Shown piece after piece: positions 43,701 to 56,300 of a stretch of DNA of 64,000 nucleotides. The notes beneath the pieces were generated by a model that was not told the DNA's origin, ran no database searches, and worked only from the letters and a program-made list of their open reading frames with translations. Position numbers and translations under genes: made by a program. Positions within the stretch are counted from its first letter, which is position 1; the number at the start of each line of letters is the position of its first letter. This stretch comes from Centroberyx gerrardi (Eukaryota; Chordata; Actinopteri; Beryciformes; Berycidae): assembly GCF_048128805.1 (NCBI RefSeq), contig NC_136000.1:19038946-19102945 (forward strand), written 5' to 3'.

Positions 43701-45513
43701 GGGATAATGTGGAGTCTGTTGTATAGAAGTTCATAATTGTTGTTGTACAGTGTATTTCTCCGGGCTGCATGGCGGGAAGCACCAAGTTCTGAAATATGAC
43801 ATGATCTATATCTAGATCAGTGTTTCGAGCTTACCGAACTAAACCAGCAAGAGGTAACATGGCGTGCGACAGCTGGATAAAGCCGTGGGACCAGACTTTT
43901 TAGAGGAAATGATAAGGCGTTTGGTTTTAGGTCAAGGACATGGAGTTGGGTTGGATGCAGTACAACGATATTCTGTGTAAGCAATCAGCGATGACTGTAA
44001 GACTGTAGCAAACTACAAATACTGCAAGTTCTTAACAACACAAGAGAAGATGCCACAAACTATTTGGTTGTAGGTCAAGGACATGGAGTTGGGTTGGTAT
44101 TAAGCAGCCAGTGATGACTGTGAGGCTGTAACAAACTACAAATACTGCAAGTCCTAAACAAAGAAAAGAAAAAAGAAAACTAAAAAAAGAAGATGCCACA
44201 AACTTTTTGATCATTCCCCTTACATATAGCAAGAAAAAAATCCATGTTATCAGTTATTACACGTTTTTGCATCTGTCCCGCTGGTATAAGCTGTGATGTG
44301 ACAGACATATACAGGCTGTGTTTTCAAATGGTCTTTTACAATGGGAGAAAATGGGGAGAAAAGCATTTACTAAATCTCCAGATGAAAACAGCAGCTCTTT
44401 TTGAAACATTAATACAGTCCTGTCAGTTCCTGCGAACCAAAGCATTGACTGAATTATCTGTCATCAGTTTCATGGCTGTAATTGTATGGCAGTCTAATGT
44501 GTGGATTTCTAATGTGTGAATTTCATTCTTGCTCTGGTCTGTAAAATACTTAGTAAACTGGCAAAAAAGCCTGGGTTGTGGAAAACAAGGCGGTTATTAA
44601 CTAGATGACAACCCATCAGAATGCCCTCTAATCAACCCGGCACAGAAACCACATGGTTTCCTGTAGTGGCAGTAGCCCACTGCAGCCCAACCGAAGCTAC
44701 CTACACTCCTCTGAGATCCTCAGTCGTCTGAATACACCATTATGATGATTGCAACTCATTGTGCTTCATTTTATGTTGCGTAAGCCATGTTGACACCTAG
44801 TTTCATTCAGTACCAATCTGCTTTAACACCTTTTACCCATTTGCACACTCTGCACAATGCACCAGCCACAGAAACACGGGTAGCGTATTTAACTATCTGT
44901 TGATTTAAACCACAAGACTGAGCAGATCTCCCCCTGCTGGGCTGGAAAGCAGAGATCAAAGCGGGGTTAAATTAGATGAGCTTGGTCCAGAGCAGTTCAG
45001 AGCATCGTTCCAGATATCGGGACCTGTAAGGAGATGGATATGATGTAGAACACGGTCGTCACTCTGCCTGTTTTGCCAGCTGAGCTGTAGTTCATCTCAC
45101 TGGTTGCTGGTCAACCAAAGAGTAAGCTGGGTTTTGAATGGTGTATTCAAATGCTCGGTTTTAATGGTCGTCAAGAGGCTCTGCTTGCGTTTATTTGCAT
45201 TTGTCCATGGAATCAGCAATACCACAATTAGACTAGAGTTTGTGCCATGCAAATCTTCACTTTAAAGCAAGTGTTTGCTAATATACTATTACAGTTGTAA
45301 TTGCAGGACAATTACAGTATATGTGCACAAAGATTAAACTAAGCTGCAACAAAATGCACCCAATTAATAGTATGTTAATTGTTATTATTTTGTTGTCTTC
45401 TGTGCAGGCTTGTGGATGACAGGTGTGTGGTCCAGCCTGATGCTGGAGACCTGGCCAACCCACCCAAAAAGTTCAGAGGTTCGTGGGCTAGTGGTAGTCA
45501 CACTAGTTCGAGG

Positions 45514-45564
<51 letters not shown>

Positions 45565-48422
45565 AGCACACAAACACGCTTTTTTTTTTTCAAACTCCCA
45601 AGGCTGGCCAGATAATTTGTGCCCTATGTTGTTTTAACCGCGCAGAGTGGTTTTAGAATACCTTTTATGTGTTTAAGTGACTCTACAAGCCCATTGTGGG
45701 TAAATAAGCATTAACCTCAAATATGCCGTTTTACCACATTAAGACTCTTGAGTGGCACTTGAACCGACACCCAGAAAATGACTTCTATTGGCCGGAATGC
45801 TTCTCTACTTCTCCAGATTGCCTGTTCAAGGTGTGTCCCATGAACAGATATTCGGCCCAGAAGCAGTTCTGGAAGGCAAAGCAGGGAAAACAAGGAAATA
45901 ACAACACACAGGGAGACCTGTTCAAGAAGTTACAGGTAGGACTTGTATCACCAGTGATTACTCCTAATGTATTATTCAGTTGCATCTCAAAGACTTGCAA
46001 ATCTCTTGTTTACTTCCCAGCATGCAGCAGAACTGGAGCAGAAGCAGAATGAGTCAGAGAACAAGAAGCTCCTTGGAGAAGTGGTCAAATACAGTAATGT
46101 CATCCAGGTACAGCCCATCTCTTTAGCAAACAACTCGTGCCGTCAGTTTGTTTTGAGTCCTTGTTTTTGTTTTCATGTGTTTACCAAGGTTGTATTACTG
46201 TCCTCCCATGCCTGACATTGCCCAACAGTTTTACAGACATAATGAATATTGCAAGCAGTGAAATAAATGCTTCTTTTTTTTTTTGCAAAGTTCACTACTT
46301 TGATGTTTGGTTACATGTAGTAATTTGTGGTTTCTCTCGTCATTCGTAAACAAAATGCTGCTTCTTCCTGTTGGCTTAGCTGATGAAAACTGTGGTATAC
46401 GGTCGGTTTGACTACTGCTAACAAAATGTACTTATTGTAAGTCGCTTTGGACAAAAGCACCTGCTAAATGACATAATGTAATGTAAAGATGCCTTATCAA
46501 TAAGCAGTTTGTTTAGGTTGATACAGCATTGAAATAATTTAGTCTTTGTTTGGTGAAAAGAGTTGCGAAATGTGTTTCTTCAGATGAGGCCAAATTAAAC
46601 GGAGCTGAAGGTCAACAATTTTAAACCAAGAGAGAAGTTACCTTGAGATGATAACAAACTACTACTGTATTAGCTTTTTTTTGTTCCACTGCTATGCTGT
46701 GATATTGCTCTCATAGTACTGAAAGGGCCCCATTCTTGTGTCTCAGCTCCTGCACATAAAGAGTAATAAGTACCTGACGGTGAACAAGCGGCTGCCCGCC
46801 TTGCTGGAGAAGAATGCCATGCGAGTGTCTCTGGACCCAGCTGGGAACGAGGGCTCCTGGTTCTACATCCAGCCCTTCTGGAAGCTCCGCAGCGAAGGAG
46901 ACAATGTAGGTCTCCCTTTTGCTTGGCATCACATTTCTAGTGACAGGAGTATCGCAACTTGAAACTCATATGTCTTTCTTTTTCAAGTACAGCGCATCGT
47001 TTGGTGCGTGAGCTGACTTTTTCATCCCATAGAATGTCAGTTGAATGTTTTTCCTGTTCAAATAACAATTCTGATTTTGTCCTTCCCCTTGGCTTTAGCA
47101 TCCTATGGTTAAAGGTATTGCTCTTGATTGTGCATGTTGCCTGTGTGTTTTTAGGTCAGACACAGAATGCCATTTAAAAGCATGGTTGCACCAGCCTTTC
47201 TGCTGCATGTAGACTTTCAGGTTAAGCACTAAGAGTATCCAGTCGGTTGTTATTTTCTATCTTTGTCACTGACAGTGCCTTATCCTAATTAAAATGCTTT
47301 TAAATATTCAGTTATGGTATAAGAGGAGTGGCTGCTCAATCTTGAACATGAGATACAGTTGACTGCGTGCAATATGATTGGGTTAGAGAGCATGGATTTT
47401 ACAAGTAATGATAAAGTAACAGGTAGCGTACTTTTCAGTCACCATGCTACTGTATGCTGCATTCATGTTGACTCACTTTGTATGAATAAACCTGTTTGCC
47501 ATGAAACACCTCAACCACTTGCTCATGTGAGGCTCATCCTTCTGCTGTTGCACATAGCACCCGTTATTTTAAATGAGCAGATGTTTGCAGACCTTAGACG
47601 AACCCCCTGCATGGGTACGCTCCGGCTTTCTGTTTTAGCAGTTTGAACAGTGCTGGATTTTCAGCCACTCTGAAACCAGTCTGAGCCTGCGTCTCCTGCT
47701 GGGGTGTGACTGTCTGTGATTGGGTTGAAGGTGGTGGTTGGAGACAAGGTGGTGCTGATGCCAGTGAACGCAGGGCAGCCTCTTCACGCCAGCAACATTG
47801 AGCTGCTAGACAATCCTGGCTGCAAGGAGGTGGGGCTCACTCATTTATCTTATTTCTATTTCATTGTGAATGTATGAACTGTATGATTTAAAAAGAAAAA
47901 AGCTTGGTATTAGGGCTGAAAGATATTGACAAAAAATCTCATTGTGATTATTTGACAGAATATTGGAATTGCGATTTAAACTGTGATTCATATCATCATA
48001 ACTTTTTCTTGTCAAAATGTTTTTAGAACATAAAGAAAAGTGATTTATTTTGTTAAAAAAAAATAGATGCCAGTGTGCAGGATTTACTGAGTTTGAGTAT
48101 GATGAAAGATTTTCATTAATATTGTACTTGATTCATGGACTAAAGACTAAAACACCTTGTTTAGAAATCTATTTTGGACATCCCTGTCTCTTAAGCAATT
48201 AATTGCAGCCGCAGCAATTTGGAAATTGCAGAAGTTCATAGTTCATATTACGATTTTGATTTTTTTTTTGAGTTATTGTTCAGTTCTACTATGTTGTATC
48301 TTCCCCTTTTCCTCTACCATCTCTGGTTGGTGCTGCAGGTTAATGCTGTCAACTGTAACACCAGCTGGAAGGTCAACTTGTTCATGAAGTTCAGCGACTA
48401 CAGGGAAGATGTGCTGAAGGGG
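40782..48422 (+). CDS. itpr2: itpr2 exons 1-7, suppressor domain
   Basis: Residues 1-237: the beta-trefoil that damps IP3 affinity and couples to the channel. It starts [20 protein letters not shown] and carries the conserved [10 protein letters not shown] and [24 protein letters not shown] segments. The ATG at 40782 is chosen because an in-frame stop lies 15 nt upstream and the start matches ITPR family N-termini. Intron 1 is 4.5 kb. Confidence 0.93.
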
Positions 48423-51373
48423 GTATGTGGCTTACCGTCATTTGTATTTATGTCATATGTATTTATGTCATATGCATGTTTTTTAATATGATGAAGGAAT
48501 GTTTTTTTATTGGTTTTGATACTGCTTGTGCAATATGCATCATTTGGGCAGAACTCTGTGTAGTTTGCCTCCAGTTTGCATGCAGCAGTCTAGCCTGTTT
48601 GTATGCGTCCTCTGTCAGGGCGACGTGGTGAGGCTGTTCCACGCCGAGCAGGAGAAGTTCCTGACCTGTGATGAGTATAAGAAGCAGCAGCACGTCTTTC
48701 TCAGGACCACACTGCGGCAATCTGCCACCTCTGCCACCAGCTCCAAGGCACTCTGGGAGATCGAGGTACAGCGCTGACATGCAATCCAAAACACACAGGA
48801 GCTTTATGTGTGGATTTGACACCTGATCTCCTAAAAGTAAACAGATAGGAGGAAGAGTGTGTGGGCAAATAGCTGTTTTGAATACGGAGTCCTCGATGTA
48901 GTGGATACACAAGCGTGTGTGCTGTGTGTGCTCCAACAACAACCACAGTTTCAGTATTTGACTTCAGCTTGTGCCTCCATACTGTGTAATAGGAGTTTTG
49001 TTTGAGTCCTAGGGTAATACTGCCATTGCAGACTTTGTTTCTGTGTCTCTCCAGTGGCTAGTGATGATTTCTATCTAATAGCTTTAGTTTTATCAATTGG
49101 CTTGTCCCAAACTTGAAATTGACTTCCATAGTAGCTCTCTTATCTGTCATTGTGAGAGTGTTATTGTTGCTGCACCCTCCCTCTGGAACGCCCTCCCCAA
49201 CCACATCTGACAGGCTAACACCCTACCATCTTTCAAACCTCAGTCCTCAAAACCCACCTCTTCAAGCTTGCTTTCACCTGTTCACCTCCTTCCCTCTCTC
49301 TCCCTTCCCTCCGTCTCATGATTCCTCTAGTTTTTAACTACCTACTTTTATTCTTGTCTTTTATTTTTTATTATTATAAATGTACCTATTAAATGATTTT
49401 ACCCTGTATGTGAAGCGTCTTTGAGTACCTAGAAAAGCGCTATACAAGTCTAATGTATTATTATTATTATTATTATTATTGTGAAATACCTGCTCAGAAA
49501 TTGTTTTTCAGAATTAGAAGTTAGACATTGGCAAAAATGTTGATTTTTTTTATGTGATATTCAAGTGACTCATTGTCCTCATTGAGTGGTTTCTGGACAA
49601 GGTGAAATTGCAATGCATGGTTTGTATCTCTGGTAATTGACAAGCATACATTAACAAAATTTAGACACTGCTAATGCAATTGAATGGAAGTGATTGGGGC
49701 TATGGTGAAATGTTCATAAAATCAACATAAATCAACATTTTTAAACACTCTGTGCTGCACTGTTGGCTTGCACTGAGTATGAGTTCCTGTTGTCCCTCTG
49801 CTGTGTGTGCCAGTCTGTACTTATGTTGCCATGTCAGTTGTTGATATGTTCTGGCACCAGTGTCACAAACACCAACTCCTGCACATTTATTGTACTTGGC
49901 AAATAAGGTGATTCTCATTCTGACTCTGACTGATTTTGGCAGGCCAAGTACCAGAGAACCAAACCATGCATTCCTATTCTCACTGTTAAAAACCATCGCA
50001 CAAGCACATGAAGAAAAAAAGCAGGAATCATTCTTTGACTGCTGGTAAACTCATCCCCTCCTAGCGTGAGCTGTTTTGTGTATTAACACAGTGTAAGCAG
50101 CCATGCTGACAAATACCAACGAGCAAAAGAACAGGCCGTCTTATAATACCCATGTAGACATAAACCCAGAACTCTGACATTTGTTAGAAATGCCCTGTTG
50201 CGTTGTATTGGTGTCAGTGGGAGGCAAGCACAGGTTGACACTAAAACACAGGCTTGTAGGAGACAGAAAAACATGATGAAACGAGGACAAAAGCGAATGC
50301 TCCTTTGTGTATTTATGCCCTTTTATTATTTTGTGTCTCTGTGGCAGGTTGTGCACTACGACCCCTGCAGAGGAGGCGCCGGCCAGTGGAACAGCCTCTT
50401 CCGCTTCAAACACCTGGCTACTGGGAACTACCTCGCTGCTGAGGTGGGGATTACTCTTTGATCTTTATCATACTTCTTCTTTCTTTTTGCTCAACAGTTC
50501 CATTTGTGACCCACGAATATTCTGTGCGAGAGGATCATGGATGATATGTGGAAGTTATGTCTTCCTGACAGTGGTTGAATGTGGTTGATGGGTCATATCA
50601 ATACTCACCAAATAAAATATTTAATCCCTTAAACTACACTTTTCGAGAACTACCTAGTTTGTTTGGATTGTGTGCAAGCAATCATTTTGTAAAAGGCAGT
50701 GTCACTTCTTTCAAATTGAGGATATTTCATTTTGTGAGAAATTTAAAGATAGTTGGAGGAGATTTTAGTTGATATGCTGTAGGTGGCAGCATTCCCACTG
50801 ATATCACCACTGTCATCCATCCTTTGCTGTAGAATAGTTTCTTAGACATGAGAGGGCTTGTGATCATCAGAGGTATCTAGATCTGAGGCCACTGACCACT
50901 CCATTTCCCTGTAGGTGAACCCTGATTTCAAAGATGACAACGTGGAATCCAAGGGAGAGGTGAGTCAGTGAAACAAGCACATTGTGCCGTAAAATCTCAC
51001 ACAGCTGACCTCATTCTACGGATCTACTACTGTTTACAGACAGATTTGTGTATTTTCTAATACGCCTGGTGGATATTTATATTTCAAGACATCTGCGGCT
51101 CTGAGCATTGAAAGTAGTTTGGAGTTTTACACCATAGCTGAGGCGAATGCCACTTGACTGTCTGAGAGAGAGAGAAGCAGTTAGAGAACAAGACAGAAGG
51201 TGTTGGAGAAAAAAAGTGTATGAGTGTGTAGTTGAAAGATTTTCTCTGCAGTTCTCCATTGTCTGTCCAACTTCAGGCCCCTTTCTCTCTCCTTATGCTG
51301 TGGTTATGCAATCTCACCAGTTCTCTCACACTCACAAAGTACGTGCACACGCACACACACACACACACACACG

Positions 51374-51406
<33 letters not shown>

Positions 51407-52398
51407 ACAAACTCTGCCAAACTCTCTCAGCTCTGAATCTATATCCAGACGTTTCTCTCAGCTCTTAGCTACCTTCCACATTTGTATTCTGCCACTGTAA
51501 GGAACACACACACAAACTCCTCTCAGACTCGCACACTCTCGCATGCACATGCTGAATTTCAGACACACAGGGGGCTCCTTACATAACGTCTGGGTGTGGG
51601 GGTGCCCTGTGAGAGGGGATGGAGGGGAGGCAGACGTGCTGTCTGCTCTGCTCCGCTCGCCTGTGCTAAGCTGGTGGGGTGAGTCACCAGAGGAGGGGAG
51701 GGGAGGGGAGGGGAGGGGAGAGTGGGAGGAAAGAGAAGCGGAGGCATGGAGGCAGCTCTGGGGAGCTTCCCATTGACATGCAGAGAACAGTGGGAGAAAT
51801 TAACCCTCGCCATGCGGGGCCATTATCTGCTGCATCTGCACAGTGCAGACCGAGCCAGCCTACGTACCGCAGTGTCTAAAACACCACCGAGAGAAGTCAT
51901 GGCTCTCTGGCTGCATTTCCATGTAATTTTATACCTCATTAGTGTAAGAAGCTTTGACAGCGTAATTTGGCTCATATCTTTCCCTGTTCAATTATAGATT
52001 TTATCAACAGTGAGGCTCATATATCAGTATTTACTTATTTGCATATTTGGTGTGTTGAAAGAGAGTAAAAATTCATGGCCAGCCTGATGCAAAACATAAA
52101 ACATGCATGGCAAAACGCTTGCTACTGTCTAATTAGCAGTTGATATACTTTTGCTTGCATATAGTTACTAATGCCCACCATAAAAATATGTCTTATTTGA
52201 TAAATGAGGCTGAAGTTTAAGAATGTGATGGAATGATGTCATTTACCAAGACTGCAAAATTTTGAATGTACATGAGCAATTTAAATTGGCATATAAATGT
52301 GTTTTGATTACTATAACAGTTTCTACTTATGCATCTGTCTAAAAAAGTTTAAAGATTGCAAACTGTAATTTCACATATTTTCTCTCCCTCTGTGTGTC

Positions 52399-52441
<43 letters not shown>

Positions 52442-53269
52442 TCGTGCATGTATTTGTGCCGCAGAGTGAGACAGACACTGTGTTCTCCAAGAGGAAGCGT
52501 CAAGCAGCAGAGAAGATTGCTTTCACCCTGGTATCTGTTCCCCATGGGAATGACATTGCCTCTCTGTTTGAGCTGGATGCCACCACTCTGCAGAGGGCCG
52601 ACTGCCTGGTGCCCAGGTCAGTCAACACTGACTCAGTGCATCCCACAATAACAACTAACTTCACTCTGCTGTTGTGTGTTCACTGTGGTTATTTCTCACA
52701 AACTGTCAGTGTGTCAATAAATTTGGATCGGAGGTGAAATTTTCAAGCTGACATACACTAATGAGTTTGAACACTGCTAAAAATATCCATCTTAAAGAGG
52801 TATTTAATCTAGTGTTGAGTCTTCGAAATCTTATTTTTCTTAAAACGAGTGAATAAATCTGCCAGTGGGGTGAGGTAATTGCACTTATTTTTAATGCAAA
52901 CCAACTGGTTTTCAGAGATTTCTTCAATCAAGTGTCATTTTCTTGATGCAAGTCGAGTCCTTATTCTGCTTCATTTCAAGATACTGACAGTTGTTTTCTG
53001 GAAAAATGTCATCCAACTGGCAGAATTATTCACTTGTTTTAAGAAAAATAAGATTTTAAGACTGAATATGAGACTAAATTTCTTGTTAAGATGGCCATTT
53101 TTTGCAATGAAATAATTGCAGTAAAATCTCACAAAAACACTAAAAACTATATCGCACCCTTCCTCAGAAACTCCTATGTGAGGCTGAGGCACCTGTGCAC
53201 CAACACCTGGGTGACCAGCACCAACTTTCCCATTGACGCAGAGGAGGAGCGTCCTGTCATGCTCAAGGT

Positions 53270-53332
<63 letters not shown>

Positions 53333-56300
53333 TGATTGGTTGACATAAACACAGATGCATTATTTTAAAATTTGTTTTGGCTGTTACCATAGATTGGCAC
53401 CTGTCCCACAAAAGAGGACAAAGAGGCTTTTGCCATCGTATCTGTTCCCCTGTCGGAGGTCAGGGACTTGGACTTTGCCAATGATGCCAGCAAAGTCCTG
53501 GAGTCCACCGTGAGGAAGCTTCAATATGGCAACATCGCTCAGAATGAGAGGAGGTACAGACACAGGCATGATGCAAAGGTGACACACTCAGTGAACATAT
53601 TTCATGATTTCATACATTATTTTTGCCTTCATATATTTTCAGGTTTGTGACTAAGCTCCTGGAGGACCTGGTTTTCTTTGTGTGTGTGGTACCGAACAAC
53701 GGCCAGGATGTTCTGTCTGTGGTCATCTCCAGACCCAACCGAGAGAGGCAGAAACTCATGAGGGAACAGGACATCCTTGCCCAGGTCAGACACACACACT
53801 CACTCACTCACTCTCTCACACACACACACACACCTGCCTGTTTTTCTATCCATTATGCTGGGACAGAATGCAAATCAGTCCAGGCTCTGTCTGCACCACA
53901 ACATTAGGGTGCAGGACAGACAATGACGCCCAGAGTAAATCTCAATGGCATTACTGCAGGGGAATCAGAGATTAGACTGGCCATGGTAATTCCAGTAGTG
54001 AGGTAGTACTGTATATATCACACACAATAACAACAGAGTAGCCTACTTACTCCAGTATTTGCCATTACATAGTGTCTTTCATAATTTGTGTGTGTGTGTG
54101 TGTGTGCGGGTGTGTGCATGGATGCATTTGTTTGTGTCTCAGCATGTGTTTCCATGCCTGTTCTGTTCTTCATCTCGGTGTGTGGGTTCATTTGTCTCTA
54201 GATCTTTGGCATCCTGAAGGCCCCCTTCACTGACCAGGGCGATGGTCCCATGCTGAAGCTGGAGGACCTGGGAGACCAGCGCTATGCTCACTTCAAGTAC
54301 ATGCTGAGACTTTGTTACAGGGTGCTGCGCCACTCCCAACAGGACTATCGGAAGAACCAGGCATGTTGCAGCCCTCTACAACTTCTAATATGGAGTTGTC
54401 CTGCTCATTAGGCTCATCAGTATGCTCATTATCATACTAGTCTAAGGCGAGAGAGGTGGCTTATGACTGGAAGCTTGCCAGTGTAGATTCCCAACCTGTG
54501 TGGGAAAATGTGGGTGGGGAAAGTGAATACCTCTTGCTCTCCCCGCTTTCAACAGCTACCATCATGCAGCCCTTAAGCAAAGAAACTTAACCCCCAAACT
54601 GCTCTTGTAGAGCCGCTCAGTGGCCAGCAGACTGTGTTTGTGTTAGGCAGCTCTCAGGTGTGGTTATGAGTAACTTTCTGAATGTGAAGCAGGGCATTTT
54701 TGAGAAAGAGTCTGCATGCTCAGCAAATGTTCCCTGGATAAATAACAGTTAAAAAAAAACACAGACTTAGTGCAGTCATTTCACCACTCAGCACATTTTT
54801 ATGCCTCCGTATTTCTCCGGCTTCGTCTTTCAAATTCTCAAGTCACTCCACTATAGTAACATCAGAATTGTTTATAACCATGTGTTTCTTGTGGCGCCTA
54901 GGAATACATAGCCAAAAAGTTCTCAATCATGCAGTCCCAGATTGGCTATGAGATCCTGGCTGAGGACACGATCACAGCTCTGCTGCACAACAACCGCAAG
55001 CTGCTGGAGAAACACATCACAGCCAAGGAGATCGAGACCTTCGTCAACCTGCTGAGACGCAACAGAGAGCCCAGGTCAGACACGGGAACCTCCAAACATG
55101 TGACAACAAGTGGAACAACTTCATAAGAAATACAGGAAGATTGTGGTTTTATGCATGGAAGTTAGAAGTCATGCATAGTCAAGAAGTCAAGAACCTTGTG
55201 GTTAATTGGTGAATTTTGGTAAGGTACTGTATGCCTGAGGCGTAAATAAAATAAAATGTAAGACACAGAAAACGTATCATAACATGTCATATAATACATA
55301 GATAAGAATGAATAATTTTCCATGGAAAGAGAGGGACAGGCAGACACAGGCACACACACATTCAGATGTTGCACAATCAATTGTATACTTGTATGCTGAT
55401 ACTGCGTTTGTAATACATTTGTCAAATGTGGTGATACAATATCTCATCTGCCCTTCCAGATTCCTGGACTATCTCTCTGATCTGTGTGTGTCCAATAAGA
55501 CTGCCATCCCGGTCACACAGGAGCTTATCTGTAAATTCATGCTGAACCCCACCAATGCAGACATCCTCATCCAGACCAAGTGAGTCACACACTATTATCT
55601 CCACATTTCAGCACGTTCCGAGGCTGTCATATTTTAGTCATCTCAAACATGTTAAAACGTGCATATACTCCGCAGCATGTGAGAGTGCAGTGTGCGTGTC
55701 GTGAAATAGATATTCTCAGTATTCAGACAGGAGAAGTAGCAGCTCTACAGCAAAGTGGAATGTGTGTGAATTTCCTAATAAATGCTTCATCTCGCCCCCC
55801 CTCGCCTCCCTCCACCCCCAGACTAATCCCCAACACAGAGACCACCCTGGAGTCATCTCTGCTGCAGGAGGAGGTGGATGAGGAGGAGGTTTGGCTCTAC
55901 TGGATTGACAGCCACAAGGAGCCTCATGGCAAATCCATCCGCCACCTGGCCCAGGACGCCAAGGGCAACCACAAGATGGATGTAGACATCATCACCTACT
56001 ACAGGTGAGGGTGGGATTCTGTAGTTCTCTTCCTCCGCCGTGACAAATTGCACGCCTTTACGCACCTCCACCATGTGCTAAATCCCCTGTCTCCAATAAT
56101 AGTAAAATCTATGACAATCCTCTTTCCCTTTTTTCTATACACATTTCCTACCACATCCAAGTTAAAAGACAAAGTTCCCCTCCCATGTTCCTCCCGTCTT
56201 TCTCACTATTAACTCTCCCCATCACCCCTTGCCTCCACTATAGGTACCAGCTGAACCTGTTTGCTAAAATGTGTCTGGACCGCCAGTACCTCGCCATCAA

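Larger units (their letters stand above)
40874..45407 (+). other. itpr2: itpr2 intron 1
   Basis: 4.5 kb without a recognised coding exon. It contains a transposon-end-like fragment at 41,188-41,345, a further copy of the AT-rich repeat near 41,440-41,570, a CT tract near 42,125 and a two-copy tandem repeat at 43,921-44,206. The rest shows nothing I can name. Confidence 0.65.
48766..50347 (+). other. itpr2: itpr2 intron 8 with LINE remnants
   Basis: 1.58 kb that carries two LINE-type 3' ends (near 49,155-49,481 and 49,840-49,936) in plus orientation. The rest is unremarkable. Confidence 0.65.
50960..52464 (+). other. itpr2: itpr2 intron 10 with simple repeats
   Basis: 1.5 kb holding an impure CA/CG repeat at 51,343-51,408, a GGGGA pentanucleotide tract at 51,691-51,728 and a GT tract at 52,399-52,438 near the exon 11 acceptor. 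No coding exon was recognised. Confidence 0.7.

Noticed and set aside
48463..48942. 159-codon minus-strand frame over itpr2 exon 8
   Set aside because: Antisense of a verified itpr2 exon and its flanks.
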